Assembly: GCF_030848805.1 (NCBI RefSeq)
Contig: NC_092365.1
Location: 3,844,001 to 3,908,000, forward strand
DNA: 64,000 nt
From: Temnothorax longispinosus
Taxonomy: Eukaryota > Arthropoda > Insecta > Hymenoptera > Formicidae
Direction of reading: 5' to 3'
The notes below the pieces were generated by a model, which saw only the letters and a list, made by a program, of their open reading frames with translations, searched no databases and was not told the DNA's origin. The translations under genes and the position numbers were made by a program. Below are positions 36,142 through 50,877 of the stretch, in pieces; the first letter of the stretch is position 1, and the number at the start of each line of letters is the position of its first letter.

Positions 36142-39100
36142 CGCATTAACGTGCGCGCCATTGCGTCGAAGACCGACCGGGACCATGACGAGAGCGCACG
36201 TGCAGTTTGTACAAAGGGCGAGTAAGCGAAAAGGAGAACAAGAATAAAGAGAGAGAAAGTGTGTACGGTCCGCGCCCCGCGGGCCCCGCGTGTTCCGATT
36301 GCAGTGGTGTCGGTGTGTTAAGTCGACCTCACCGGAGTTACGAGTCGACTCGCGTTACGAGTCTCGCAGTTGCTTCGTACCAATCGCAACTGCAACGTAC
36401 GTGCACGCTGTTCTCTAAACTGCCTTCAAACTGCCGTAACTGTTTCATGTGACTTACGATATCATGAAATTCGAGCTAAGACTTTCCGTACGCCATCCGG
36501 CGTCGGATACGCGCATCTACAACACCTATTTTGCACCCAAACTTGGACGAAAATTACAAATCGAGCAAATCGATTTAAATATTTAACGTCATGCCGAAGT
36601 GGAAAAAATTGAATTTTCTGGATTAATTTGTCTCGCTATTTGGCTGCTTCGGATGCGAATGTTTAATAAATAAATTTATATCAATTTATATTTTACTCTA
36701 TTTTACTTTATTTAATATTTTTATAATTTTATCTGTTATATTTGTCATAATTCCTCTCTTTCTCACTGCCATTTATCCATTTGATATGTCAGGCGAGAAC
36801 CTATTTGTCTATTCTTCGAGAGTTTCTCCAAGATTAAGATAAAGACTCCCTATTACTCCGACAACTAAATTAACGTTCGTAGCGGGATGTCTGCCACACC
36901 TCGTGGAACGAAAAATACGCAATCTCTCTTCGTTTGTCTCCCGGGATACGCGGCCCATTCACGAGGAGCGGTCGAAGTCGGCACAATAGTAATTCACGAT
37001 TCTACGCCAGTGATGTGGCCGCAACGTGCCGCGAATATAGCACGTCGTTGTGTCTTTTTCAGAGGCGGCGCTTTAGGGTCGCGGACACATATTGCTTAAG
37101 CTTCGAGGACGTGCTCGGGTGATGCGTATTTGTTCTATTTGTTCTATTTCGCCGTGGATGCCCCGATGTTCTATGGATTCCACGTGGCGTGCGTCGCGTC
37201 GTCGGGGGTGTGCAGGTGCGCGCGGAAAATACGAGGAGGGAGTGTCCCATGACGGAACAAATTTGCGTGCGCAATTTAATTAAGAATTAACCCCATGCAA
37301 TTTCTCGCCGATTGCGTAGGTCGACTTCGCCCGTTATTTGCGCGTGTCAGGACGCATCTCGTTGCAGAACTGCATCGATAAATGGAAAAACGCTGCGAGC
37401 GACATTTTGCGGAACGTGACATTTTAAAGCGAATTTTCGTAATTCTGAAATAATGTCATGCGGCTGAAAAATATTTGTGTAAGTTTGGAAAAATATAAAC
37501 CATTAATACCAATGTGAAAAGAGGATTGTAATATGCAGGAGCAACAGGACAAACATCGAGAGATGGATAGATAAATGATGTTATTTGGAGCAACAAGATT
37601 GTTTGACACGAGAAAGTGGAATACTAGTGCCTGGGAATCTATAATAACTTCATGCATTTGGTTCATGATATATCTTCTGATTGGCCAAACGGACTTGATT
37701 ACTTGTACCAATTCCTCAAGTAACTATAGCGAACTTAATTTCAACCGAGAGTCGAGTTCTCCGGAGTTTAATTCGTGATACCAATTTGTGTACCCAGAAG
37801 GGATGTTAGAGAATTATGCGACATCTCTATATCTACTTCACGAACAAAAGCAGAGGTATCAAAAAGAGATTCATGATTTTTTAATATAAAATAGTGATAA
37901 CAAAATGTAATGATTTTCTTATTTATAACTTGTGCATCAATAAAAAAGTTTAATCAGTATGTTTTAAAGTAAATAATTCAACAAAAATAAAAAAATTTCC
38001 TTGCACTATGTTTCAATCAGGATCAATTAGATTAGCTATACAGAATTATAAATGTAGAATAGAATAGAATGGATGTTATTCGATTAACTTCATCGGAAAA
38101 TTGAATCTTGAAAGCATTAGTTTATTCACGATAGTATTCATGATAGACATTAATACCGTGCAAACAGTTAGTATCTTCTAATGCCATAACAGTACAGTGA
38201 TCAACATTGTTTCCGATACCTATTTATATAGAGATTCAGATATGCCGTTATTAATTAATCAAAATCCTATTCTCCCCCATTCATACTAAATGTAAATTTA
38301 CTATCCTAGCAATTTTTTAATCAAGTAACTAGAGTAATTATTTCGCAACTTAAATATTTCCAGGAAAAGTATATCATATCTGCCTATATACAACGTTTAA
38401 TGTTAAATTAATTATTCTAATCCCAAAATATGAACACAAATCAATCGCGAAATACTGCAAATAATTAAGCGGGAGATATTAAGCGTCATTAGGAGCCGTG
38501 ATGATTGAACGATCACACGTGCAAAATCACAGGCTTGATCCTGCGAATTCATCTTCCCGGCACCGTTCGTCGGTGCTTTCCTGCCTCCTTGAGGAGACAG
38601 CTCTCGCAATCGTGACGCGGTCGATCGACGATCTCGCGCTCTCATCGAGGAGAAGCTATGAACGCGAGGATCTTTCATCCGCAGGACCATCAATAACGCG
38701 CAACGGGTTCTGAAAGCTATAGGTGTTATGTGCCGGCTCCACCCAGTTTCCACGCTTCGCCGCTCCCGTCTAACAAGGCAGGTTCAAGTGCCCATTGTCG
38801 GGTTATGAATACGGGAAACATGTTCGATCCCCCACCCCATGCGCATTCGAGGAGAGCAGTTACAAAATTATGATATATCGCGCGTCACGTTGACGGCTGC
38901 GACAACGTGCGCATATGAAAGTGCGAAACGAACCCGCGGCCGGACCCGAAAATTTCGCAGCCGTAACTGGAGCGTGTGTTCCCTTTTTCTCTATCTTTTT
39001 TTTTTTCATGTTTATACATCGAACCCTGATTTCGGTAAATTGAACGACAGTGAGCGATGAGAAAGACCCGCTCGCTATATGCATGGATGTCATGCAACTC

Positions 39101-40955
39101 AATGCAAAAATGGGAGATAGCCAGTTTGCTTTCATGTTGTAAATTTTGTTTTTATATCTTTTTTGTTTGACTTTGTGTGAATTTTCATGACGGATCTTTT
39201 CATAATAATCGAAAGTTACGTTAACATTTTTAAGAATGCCGATTTTAATCACGGTTGTATATGCAAGATGTACGAGAGAAATGAACGAATCGTTATTCCC
39301 AGATTATTGTAGATATATAAAAAGTAAAAAATATAAAGGTTTCCTTTAACTTATTTCACCATCTTCCAGAGCGCCTCTTGCAATTGCGTGCAATAGTATC
39401 ATAGTATCGCAAGTTGTGCAGCGATCTTGACAATCGATCTGTGCTGGCCTCACGCTAATCGCTGTGGAAATACATCGAGCCTAGATCAATTTTAGCGACG
39501 TGCAACACGGAAGAAATCGTCACAATGAATTCGCCTCGTAATATCCAAAACGGCATATCATGCCGTTTATTGAGGCTATAAAGTTTCGGCCGGAAAATGA
39601 ATGTGACCGCCGACTGCGACTCGAGGGTGCATTCTAGCACAATGATGGTAAAGTTATTAGCTCCCGAGGCGCAATGAATATGCAACGACCCGCGATGAAT
39701 CGGCAGACTTTCCCTAATAACTCGACGATGATTTTATCTTAATTTCAGGTACCGTGTGAGAGAGCGCAATTGGCGAGGTGTTGCTGGATTTCGGTAAAAT
39801 TGAAGATACACGATCGCGTTTCAGCCTGCGTTAAGCTTCGTAGTGGAAAATAATACTCGAATTACAAAATCTGCACGAGTAGTTGCATAAATTAATCAGT
39901 TTTATCGATTGGATAAAACTGGTCGTAATTTTGTTCGACGAACGTGTCTCTTTGATGGTCTGTGTAATGCATTTTAATCGCGATAGTACCGTCATGGTAA
40001 TTATTAGCACCCTACGCGAAATGCATTTGTACCATAACTTCTCTTCTCCTCGGCTAACAATCGTCGTCGAACGGATCACCCTCGTCGCGCGCATTCCACG
40101 CTTTGTCCTCCCTCCCCCCCCCGCGTTGTTTGCGCAAGTCGTGTCCACACAACCCTCTGTCCCCTTGATACCTAATTTAATAAACGTCCCCGCACAAGGA
40201 AACGGAGGGGTTGCGGTTCGTCGCTGTAAGAATGGCGATTCGCTTCTCTCTGACGCGCAGCCCATCACCGCGTCTCTTTTTTCAATCGACATGCTTCTCG
40301 TCTCCGGAATGTTCAATTTGTACATACTTTGAACTTAATGTCGCCTGCTAACGTTCCCCGCGCCAATGCCTGAACGGTATCGAATGACGCAACGACGCGG
40401 AATTTAATGACGCGTTCGGTTGAATTCGCTCTCGTTTGTGTCCTTGCCATACATTACATCGTTGATTAATTATTCGAAATTTGTATCCAATACAACGGAT
40501 AATTATTAAATATCAAAGAATTTAAATCATAAAGGATATGAGGTGCAACCTTTATGCGATAGTATTTGTCGAAAGCAAAAATTATTGCATTAAGTTATTA
40601 AAAGTTAAAAAATATTAGCCAAAAAAGTTATATTTTTATTGTATAAAATTCAGTACGTATTATAAAAACATATATCTAGTGTTCTATTTTCATATAATAA
40701 TTGTGTGTAATAAAAATTATTTTGCCATTCCAATATATTATTCCCAGGAAACAATTATATTCTCGTAATCCCGCTTTTACACAACACAGTCGTTAATGAT
40801 ATTATATGTGAAATACAAATCACGTTTCGCCAGTCATTTTTCGCGCTATCGATGAACATACATGAATAAAAAGTTGCGATAATCGATTGAAAATCCACAT
40901 TTCATCTCCGACTGCTGGCCAATATCTCATCGTTACGAAGTTTGCGGCTAACAGA

Positions 40956-40995
40956 GGATTTTGTATTTCAATTTTGGATTTTGTATTTCAATTTC
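40956..40995. repeat. 20-bp tandem duplication
   Basis: GGATTTTGTATTTCAATTT plus one T occurs twice head to tail; the second copy ends in C instead of T. Confidence 0.8.
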
Positions 40996-41758
40996 TCGGC
41001 CGAGAGAAGAGAACGAATGATTCACGATAAAGCTCTCGATAGAAGAAACCAGCACGCGCTATCAAGGCGTGTAAAACCCCTTCTACAGTTCGCGCCAGTT
41101 TGGCCAGCTTTCTAAAGTTTTATCCACGATCATGATACCGCGAGTACCGCTTTTTGTCACTTCCATAAATTATGCACTTTTCACAATTAGTTACTGAGTA
41201 ACCGAGCTTTTCATAATCCCCGTATATGCTTTACGGGCTAAATATAAAAAACTTATCTTCTCACTTTAATCGCGTTTTCAGGTATCCGTAACCATTTTCT
41301 CTTTTATTTATTTGTCATAACTGTCTTTTAATCTACTTTTTTGAAATTTATTTTTGTAGATAATTGCGCTTCTTAAATCTTAAGAGCTATCGCAAATAAT
41401 GTAATTTAAGTACAATTTTATATTTTACGGACTATTTAATTTATTAAAGAGACCGTGACCCAGATGGCTCGAGTTAAAAGTCGCGGCTCTGGCACTTTAT
41501 CAAAGACGTCAGGCAATAGAGCACTTTCGTAGTAGTGCCAGCAAAAAGAATCACGGAGAAGCCGCACTCTCGGTCGCCTGTGGAGCTTAAGAAACTCTGA
41601 CAAATAAAGATTTATGACTGAGAAAGAAGCTGGTTGATCTTGGAGCGAGGTAGAAAAGAAAAATAAGTTTCGACATTAAGAAGTATCAAAGAGCCGTATT
41701 CATTTTTTTCTATTATCTTAAATTTCCTAATGTATAAGACAGAGTGATAGAGTAACGT

Positions 41759-41780
41759 ATATATATATATATATATATAT
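41759..41780. repeat. (TA)n microsatellite
   Basis: About eleven TA dinucleotides, followed by a GA-rich stretch. Confidence 0.85.
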
Positions 41781-43211
41781 AAGAGAGAGTATGTAAACTA
41801 TATAACTCAAAAGACGCAACATTATCTAGGTATCACAATATAATTTTATTAAAAAATATCGACAGGGTTCGAGACATTTCGAATAAAAAACTTGATAAGG
41901 ATTAAATATCCAAAAGGGGATATGTGAATATCATAAATTATTGATGGAACATATCGCAAAGAGACAATATTTAATGAAGCTTAACAAGTTATTTACTTCG
42001 CCTCTACCATTTTTTATTTGCATGATGTTTACGTAAAAGAAATACGCAAAATCAAAAGATATACGTCTATCGTCGTGGGCGTAAAAGGGGAGCACACGTG
42101 TATAGCGTGTAGCGCGACGTAAATTACTGTTTACCTACGTACTTGATTTTATTATCAGGAATGATGTAGCACGCGTGGGAGTATAGAGTAGGCAGTGTTA
42201 TCGTTAGACATGGCGCCTTTCTTCTCATAAGATTCGATCGACGCATTAGAGAACCTTGCCTCGTGGGAAGAGTAGGCAAACCCTTTGATGCAGCTCGGAA
42301 ATTGCGGGGCGCTTCCGATATTTTCACTCGTGACATTTTTCACGCGTTCAAGCGAAAAATAAATAATAGATCGATGTTCTGCAATCTCATGTGAACAATA
42401 CTACAAATATTAATTTTAGATTTATATCAAGATAATTAACGATTAACAACATTAATAAAATTCAACGAATGTGTATGCCGAGGTATTTATAGAGAAGAGA
42501 GATGTTTTTGTTTTTCGAGAGACTTTTGCGCGTCTTTAAAAATATTTGTCCGCTGTCAATGAACATCAACAATGTCCACAATCGCCTCACCTTTCGCGAC
42601 AGCGTCGTGGATTATTCTATAATTCGTTTCTTGTTAACCGTGTTTTTGATCCGATCGAAGAAGGTTGTTTACTTGACCAGTAGCACCTAATCTTCTAAGA
42701 ACCACCGCCAGAATCGCTCTCCGGGGAAATCAATAGGATCAACTCTTAAACCTTTTTTCATAGACTTTCTGTTCGGTTTGAGCAGAGGGATCGACTTCTC
42801 AAGTGACACCCACAGCGACGACCCGCGGTTTCTCGCACTTCATAGCGGCTATTACTCCGTACGATATCTACCAGAGCAGGATGCCATTCGTTCGACCTCC
42901 ATTCATCGCGTCGCCGATGAATGAAATCGAAAGAGGCACTTGGCCTTTGCATCTCGGAAACGTCCTCCATCGCCGAGTTGAATCCCCTTTGCCACCCCCG
43001 AGAATGCCCGAACCATCCTCCCTTTGATACCCTCTTCCCATCCTCTTCTCTTCACTTTTCTATTCTCTTTTCATCGAGCTGCATTTTATCATTGTGTACA
43101 CTCGGAAGCTCAGCGAGAATTCCAAGCGGTGCGAAAAATTTAAATTTTATGTGGGTTCGTTTTGCCTATATACGTCGGGACTCTTCTAGGTTACAGGTAC
43201 TTTAGATTACA

Positions 43212-43433
43212 ATGGCAACGTTTCGAGCACTTGTGAATGAACTGCTTACTACGGTCCAGCCTGCGAGCCAAGAAGAAGAAGAGCCTAACCATCTGGTCAG
43301 CGCGACTTACTACGAGAATAATACGGACTCTCGGGGATCATTGAGTCCAACGGTGATCCCGACGGGGCCTTGGGGTCTTTATGCCCAATTTAGGGCGTTC
43401 CAAGAGAGACAGAGAAACCGTGCAGAAGAATGA
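43212..43433 (+). CDS. Candidate 73-codon ORF or terminal exon, unknown function
   Basis: The ATG context ACAATGG is strong for insects, and an in-frame TAG lies just upstream, so the frame is bounded there. Alternatively the ACTTTAG at 43199-43205 could act as a splice acceptor. The product is acidic and hydrophilic: MATFRALVNELLTTVQ, then EEEEPNHL, then a polar segment and the ending GLYAQFRAFQERQRNRAEE. There is no membrane segment or signal peptide. Codon use is balanced and the other frames are less open than in random GC-rich patches. An AATAAA lies about 310 bp downstream (about 43747). I do not recognise a family. Confidence 0.4.
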   Translation: MATFRALVNELLTTVQPASQEEEEPNHLVSATYYENNTDSRGSLSPTVIPTGPWGLYAQFRAFQERQRNRAEE

Positions 43434-44334
43434 TCTAGACATGGACACATGTTTCAATGAAAAGTCGTATTCATTCGCCAGAAGTCACTCGCCCGCCGTC
43501 GTCCTCTCGCCGGGACGGAGGCGGGGTCGATTATTGATTTCGTATTAGCACCCGTAGACCGCGAGCGAGGGAATTTCTCGTAAATTTGCATCGGATCAGA
43601 GTATCGCGTTTCTCTTCGTACGTTTCCTATTTTTTCCTCGCGTTTATAGTCATATAGACACTTTAGTATGTACACTATCTCGTGCTACCTCCTTTTACGA
43701 TCCGCGCATAAAACTGAACCTTCTTTTTACATTTTATTAATAACCCAATAAAATGATGGCCGTGTAGATTGCGATACTGAGTCAATGTTTCATGCGCCGT
43801 AAATTTTGTATGCGGACTGACCAGGGGAGTGAGAAAATTTTTATACGAACAGGAAATTTTGCACGTAACAAATATATCGAAGAAATATTGCAAGGATGCT
43901 TAAGAGACACTCGATTTTTTTAAATGGATATACTCTCCTTAAATGTCTTTTGAATTTTTCATTTCTCAAATAAGATCATGTTATATGTTTCGTATTATGT
44001 GTAGCTCACCTATATTTACTTTTCGATGTATAGTAGTTAGATATAGTGTTATATCAATTTATTACATATTTATGAATATCGATTTCGTATTAGAGCCGTG
44101 TCCTTGATATTCCCTTTGTGACTTTGACTCTTTCGAGGTCCGTAATCGCAGAAGGATACGGGGGTGTCAGGTGTCGCCGCATGAAAGATCGATTTCCTCA
44201 TTTAATTTGTCGTTAGTGGCACGCGGTACAATTTATAGCAATACGGTAACGGGTTTCTTCGGGACCATAATGAAAACGAGTAGATACGAAAGTCGAGATA
44301 GTCGATGAATAGATGAATCCCCGTACATGCCCAG

Positions 44335-44361
44335 CTTACAATCAGTCCTACTGATTGTAAG
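44335..44361. repeat. Perfect 12-bp hairpin with 3-nt loop
   Basis: CTTACAATCAGT (44335-44346) pairs exactly with ACTGATTGTAAG (44350-44361) around the loop CCT. Confidence 0.8.
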
Positions 44362-47300
44362 AGATATTTTCTTGCGATATACGATATTTATATACGTATT
44401 CAATTTCTTCTCTTTTTATATGAAAACAGATTGACGAAACACATTGAAAGTATACAATCTATTAGAATCGTTCTTCCAAGACGTTGCGCATCGTTTATTG
44501 CAATTTAACGAACGAAAAGCATTTCGCGACGTTTAATCCTTCAATTTCCGATCTGCCTCGTCCCTATGAAGAAAAATACAGATTTCTTTCACGCAGAGGA
44601 AGAAACAGTATTGCGTTTTATAGCCTTCTAGAAAGGCAATATTGGGTCATTTACCCTTTTTCCAACCGCGTCCTCGATTTTCCGCCGTGTAAAGGGCGAA
44701 GATCCACAATAAGCTTCTGTTTGACAAAAATATTATTTACGCTTTTCGTTTTCTCGGTACATCATCCGAGATTTGCGCGCATCGGCGAGACAGAAAATGT
44801 TCTCGCGTAAAGGTGCAGCAGCGATTTTATCGAGAATGCACTACTTCCTTCCCCTCACGTGAGGAATTTCACGCGAGATATCCCCGCAGGGGTTTCGCGA
44901 ATCGATTTATTCGGCGGTAGAAAGGACGCGGAGATCCTTTTTGTCGCGCGGCAAGAATTTCTTTCGAGCGGACCAGCGCACGAGCGCGTCGGGCGGACGC
45001 GAATCGAAAATGTATCGGAGGATCGTCACCGTCGGGATAGAGAAGCTTCATCAATTTCCGCCCTTTGTGACGGAGCGACTCGCCCCACGTGAAACCACGA
45101 TCGGTTGGGACCGTCGTTAAAACTGACCCTGTCGCCCTTACCCGTCTTTCCTTTACTGTTGGAAATTGCATCACGTGCCGGAAGCGTAAAGCCAATCTAA
45201 AAGACGCGCGACGTCGACGCCGACGCCGTCGCGTCGCGACGCCCTTTTACGAGTTAATAGTTCACCTTTCATGCTTAATTGCCAGCTTTATATTATATAT
45301 GTGAGCTGCAATGTGCATCTCGCCTCGATTAAACGTCGGAGCGTGAGTATGAATTGACACAAACAAGAAGCGAATTAAATTTATAAATTACTCTCGTATT
45401 TCTTCTATAAAATTTAATGTATCGATAAAATGTTGTTGAAAGGAAATTTTAAACCTGCCATTAACATAATAAATCAATTTATCATTACAAGATAAATTTA
45501 AATGTAAAACAGACTGATATACATTTCGCAAACGTTTCATTAAATATTATACCTATTAATTTTCTCAATTAAATTAAGTACTATTTTAATTTTTTAACGT
45601 TGAGCATCTCGATAACTGACTAACAAATTAGACTGCTGTTAAAATAAGCTCAGCTTTTATTTAAAACATAATTTCAGATATTTTTACCTATATTCTTTTA
45701 GAAACAAGTCCCTGCATTTTTTGACAACTTATATACGATAATATGGTTTTAAGATAAAAAAAACTTTCTGTTCTTGTGCTAATCACATGGATTTTCGTCG
45801 GGTATAGTTGCTGCTCAAGCGAGATAATCTTTTACGGTTAAAATGCTATTCGCGAAAGAAATGGTCCATTTTGAAAATATGTTCAACCGCTTATTCTCTT
45901 ATCCGTCGACTTATCCTCTCATTCGCAAACCGCGCGCTAGTTTATGTCTTTTTTTCACAAGTTTCAAATAATACCTATATACGAATTTTGTAGTGCTTGC
46001 GCGATGAAACTTCCAATTGCAGTTTTTTAAAATAAATATGAATGTTGCCGTAAAGCAAATAATATCCGTTAAGAAAAGTATTAACTTATCTAAATTAAGT
46101 GCACTTAAAATATCGCTTAAATGAAGAAAATTGTTCTCTCAGAAATTCTATTCCTATTGAAATAGACATTACATGATAATATAATATAATAATTATAATA
46201 TAATATAATGTGAATTAAATTGATTTCTTATTTCATGGAGAAGATCGAGAACCAAATCTTTTTACTAAATCTAATAATTTCGGAAATAATCTTTTTTTTC
46301 GTGATGTCTTATTGTTAGAGTAGCGGGCAAAGTATGATATTTCTATTCATAGGTAGACATTTTTGAAAATTCTGAGTCTAAAATTTCGATAAAATTCGAC
46401 TATTTTATAGCGCGAAGCTATGTCTCTTAGGAGCTGTAGGTATATCTAGTGTATCTGAAGATGAAAGAAATAGGTCGTAAGCGTAGTACATAGATTTAAA
46501 TGAAGATTTAACTCAAAAGCGAAGTTATTTGGTGATTAAATTGTGTGTGAGCTAACCCGCTTACAACTACAAATTTAAGTAAATTAAGTAATGGCATCTG
46601 AATTGAGAACGAAATTTCAAAATTAAAAGCTAAGCTTGCTAACCTATTTCTTTACTTTACTTACTCTTTACTTTAATTTATTTCACTAATCTTTTAAATT
46701 ATCAAGAAACACTTATTCCTGTATTTAATTATTACATATAATTAAAGTAATTAAAATTTTTAATTAAAAATGTACAATTTCTTTGTACGATTGAATATTC
46801 TCTTATATGTGGTAGCAGAAATTTCTTAGCGTACAAGTTATATCATTTGTAATTATTGCAAAATAAGTATATCCACATATGATGATTAAATTCATTAATA
46901 TCCACGTAAATATTTTTAAATTAATGAACCAAAATGAGCGGAAGTGCATTAGCGCATTGTTGAATCTTAAGATATAATTCGCGATAATGAATTGCAAGCA
47001 TTTCTCACTGCGCACATCAATCACTGGCTTCGTGGCTAGTAATAGTTTATCGATACGAGCACAACGGCTCTTGCGCAATTGTAATTCTGCTCCGCAATCA
47101 CTTAAACTCTGCCCTAATTGCGAATCTACGACCCGTAATTCTGTTATTCTATTGTACTTTAAAGTAGTTATTGTGTTACAGTTAATCGTGTAGTGTATAA
47201 TCATATTGATTAAAGCACACATTTTTGTGAAATAAAAACAAACTGGGAAATACGATTAAACAAAAATTATGTCAGAATATTTAATCATTACAGATAATTA

Positions 47301-50300
47301 ACTTTATATACCATGTAATAAATTCCACTTAACGCCATATGCAATAATCCACAAGATAAATAACTAGTCTTAAAAGGTCCAGAAATTACAGTAAAGTTGT
47401 ATTACAGGAGATAGAAGCAGATTTATGGATCGAGGCCGTGCCAAGAAATTCGACCGTGCAGTTCGACGAAATACGGAAGTTCTAAAAAAGAAGCACTTAA
47501 AAGAGGTTTGTGGGACGTGCTTTTGCGGTTAGCTTGCGAATTTCGTTTGGTTTTGTAGAGCTGTGCAGACCGAATACGTTCTCTTTAAACGACTGCGTAA
47601 ACGAGCTGCAACTACCGTGTACCTATCCACACAAGCTTGTGTAAGTTTTTACCTTTCTTTAGATCTCCCTCGTGTACGGTCGGTTGCATCGACGGTGGCG
47701 ATGCACTCGAGGTAACATTTACCGTTCGCGAGGAGCCTCTCCTCGTGGAGAGGCGTGAAATCCTTGGTGCTTTTCGAAGATCCTCGAGAGATCCACCATG
47801 TCGAATCTCGATGGAGGGCTCCACAGTGCGTCCGACAAATCGTTCGGTTCTAACGCGGGAAATAGGCATGGAACGAGGCAGCTGCCAAAGACTTTCGCCG
47901 ACTTTTGTGGATTCGCGGGGTTCGAGCGAACGGTTTTTGAATAGCCGTGGTTTATATACCATGAAGTTACAACGCTTGTCAAGTTTTTGCGTACAAAAAT
48001 TCTGAAGTGTACGTATCTTTAAAATATAATAGAAGTCACTGTGCTCAAATCGAATGTTTTTAATTATTTTGAAATTTTTAATATCTAAATAATAGATGCG
48101 TGTATTATAATAAACGTTTATTAAAAGTTTAATAATCGCTATAAAAAATCCCTTTTATTACCATTAAGAGGTTTACGTTAAAGAGCTTCAAAACTACTCG
48201 CTTTTTTAGGTTCTCAGTTTATAGTCTGCTAAAGGCACACGAATAAAAGAACCCGCGTTGCCTAGTTGAAAAATCCTTTTACTCAACCCGAGGATAGTAC
48301 CCGAGAAAGTATATAGCGTACACTGCAATCCGTCCTACTTGTTTGGGAACACGGTGAAACTTTTATCGCGCATACATTTGCCGACGACGAAATAAAATTC
48401 CTGAGAAGTACCGATTCTTTGCTGGCGTACATAATGGTTTCTCGTAACAATCGCGAAGTCACTTGTTATTTTCGAACCTCCGACACCGATGATAAAAATC
48501 GACGAGTCCCGAAAACCGAACGCATCGATATTCCTAACGTGGGCAAACTTCTTTTCATTTTGAAATACCAGATTCACCTTCGATCCAACCAATTTGTCAG
48601 AGAGTCGACCGAGACAGCGCGGCGCCGACAAAGCCGACATGTTAGGGACAGACAGAGTCTCATATTGTGGCGAAACATACTACGTGAGCTCGAAAGGCAT
48701 GCTGGCGGGAGAAGAATATCGAATTGAAGAAATCTGGAGGAGCAGCGAAAATTTTCGAATAGCTCGATAGTTCCGCTGGTAGGGTACGCAGACACCTGGC
48801 GGCTACCTGAATACTGTGTGAGGCGTGACGTAATTTACCCGGTGGCCGGTCACGAGCTGTAACCCCTCTTGACCCGGCCCTCCTCTTCATTAACGCGAGT
48901 AATAGGACGCTCTCTCTGACAAATTGTTGAATTCTAAAGCAAGGCAGAAAAATCGAGTCAGAGATCGATCTGTGCCTCGAAGAGCTTGATACGATAAATC
49001 TGATTGTGATTAAAGACGAATATACTTACATTATTTGACGTTTATCATTATATTTATATTAGAAGTTTGTCTTAATTACTTTCGTAATAAACGTATGCAC
49101 ATATAAATTGTTAATAAAAGAAGTGAGTTAAGTCCACAGTTTATAAGATTATTTTAAGAAATCATCTTCTAAATCGTACATATCTATAATCTATTGATTA
49201 ATGCTCTATTTAATTTTCTAAGACATGACCAACTTCAAATTCGATAAAAATATCACCAAAATTTTTACTACTCTAGATAGATCCTTTTCACATTAGAACA
49301 GGATGGTTTTTAAAGGACATTTTCTGCCTAATCTGAAGATGCAAGAAGATAAAGTGACGATACTTTGTCATTGAAGACAGAAACCATTTGGCTTAATTCT
49401 TGAAAGGAAAAAATACAGATGACTCTCACGTCTCGACACTTGGATAAAAATTTGTCGCCGGTGCCGCCGGCGCCACGACAGTCGATAAATTCTTGCCGTT
49501 CCGGATCTAATCCGACTGCCCATTTCTGCACCTGTGCAGCAGACTATAAACCGAGAATTATGCTCGGCCGAATTCGTCGGCTTTTACTGCTGGCGCATAT
49601 TACCGTTTCAGAGCGCCGGCTTTGACCCCATTAATTATTTACATGCGAGCAAAACCGCGGCGACATGATAGAGAATTGATGAGTCCGCCTTTTCCTCTTG
49701 TGAAAAAATCGAAATTAAATAAAATTTCTTACAATTCTAACATACACTTCCGTTAGAATCGTCGTTAAATGTTAGACAATATATGTGCGTGTCTTGCAGA
49801 ATTGCGACTCGAATTATAAAACTCATCTAATTAAAAACATTAATCCGCGGTAACATATTTTTCCCCATTAAAGAGAGTAAAACCGCGTGATACAATTATT
49901 AAAATAAAAGCGTTGACGAGAGAGCGAAAGATAATGAGACATAAAAACGCAAAAAAGAGAGAGTAAATTTCGCTCGCCGTTTCGATGTGATGTTACGCGA
50001 AATGCTAAATGCGGAAGTTAGTACTGGAAAGCCTTAAAATTTAAATTGAGCGTAGAAATGAACAGAGCACATTAAATTACAGGTCTTTAGACAGCGATGT
50101 GACTAAAATAGTCGCGATCCCGCAAAATCTCGTTAAAGTTAAAGCGAGAGTTAAAGCCATGGTGCATTTGCCCTTTCGAACTCGCTATAGCACAGTTAAT
50201 CCTCGCCGATTCAACTCTCCTCTCGCCGTCGTAATTCACTGTCGAGTAGCATTGAGGAGCGCGAACGTCGGTCACGCACACCGGTGCGCATCGATCGACT

Positions 50301-50877
50301 GATGAGGCCAATTACAAAATTTACGAGTCCGGGTCGAGATCGAGACGCGATCGTACGATTCGCTTATTAATTTATGTTCCCGCCGCGCGCCGGAAGAAAA
50401 TCTGGTCGGGCGAGGACGGGACTCGTGTGTGCTGAGCAAAGAACACGGGCCATCGAGTTCCCGATGGTATCTTTAAATTGTATTATTGCATTAAGCACTT
50501 CTGCACACAGCGAAGGGTACGCATCGCGCCGGGGCTAACAATGAGAGCACCCACGGGGGCCCTGTGAATCCTACGGACGCCGCGTATTATGGGTCGCGCG
50601 CACAATAGGTGGAGTTCGATCAAACACACGCAACTCCTCACCCCGCACGCACACAGAAAATCCTACTCGGCGATACAAATGCCATGATCGCGACGATACA
50701 CTTTCGGATATTCTTGCACCGGATACAGCGCACGATCGTTTGCTCGAGCTCCATTGTGAATTGGCCGCGCCATTTACATGGGTATATCAAGAGAAAAATA
50801 CTAAAAAAATACTAAAAATACTAAAGAGAAATACATGCCGATTATACATGTCGAATTGAGTGTCAGAAAGATCAAGC

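Larger units (their letters stand above)
34685..43211. other. Gene-poor block with GC-rich patches
   Basis: GC/CpG-richer sequence occurs at about 36.0-37.3 kb, where a TATA-like motif lies, and at 38.5-39.0 and 40.0-40.3 kb. No coding exon is supported. A duplicated 20-mer lies at 40956-40995 and (TA)n at 41759-41780. Confidence 0.4.

Noticed and set aside
39831..40332. 164-codon minus and 149-codon plus ORFs over the same bases
   Set aside because: Fully overlapping opposite frames with no recognisable domain, best explained by low stop-codon density.
47612..48005. Paired 116- and 122-codon ORFs on opposite strands
   Set aside because: Same pattern of double-strand openness, with no splice sites or motifs to choose between them.
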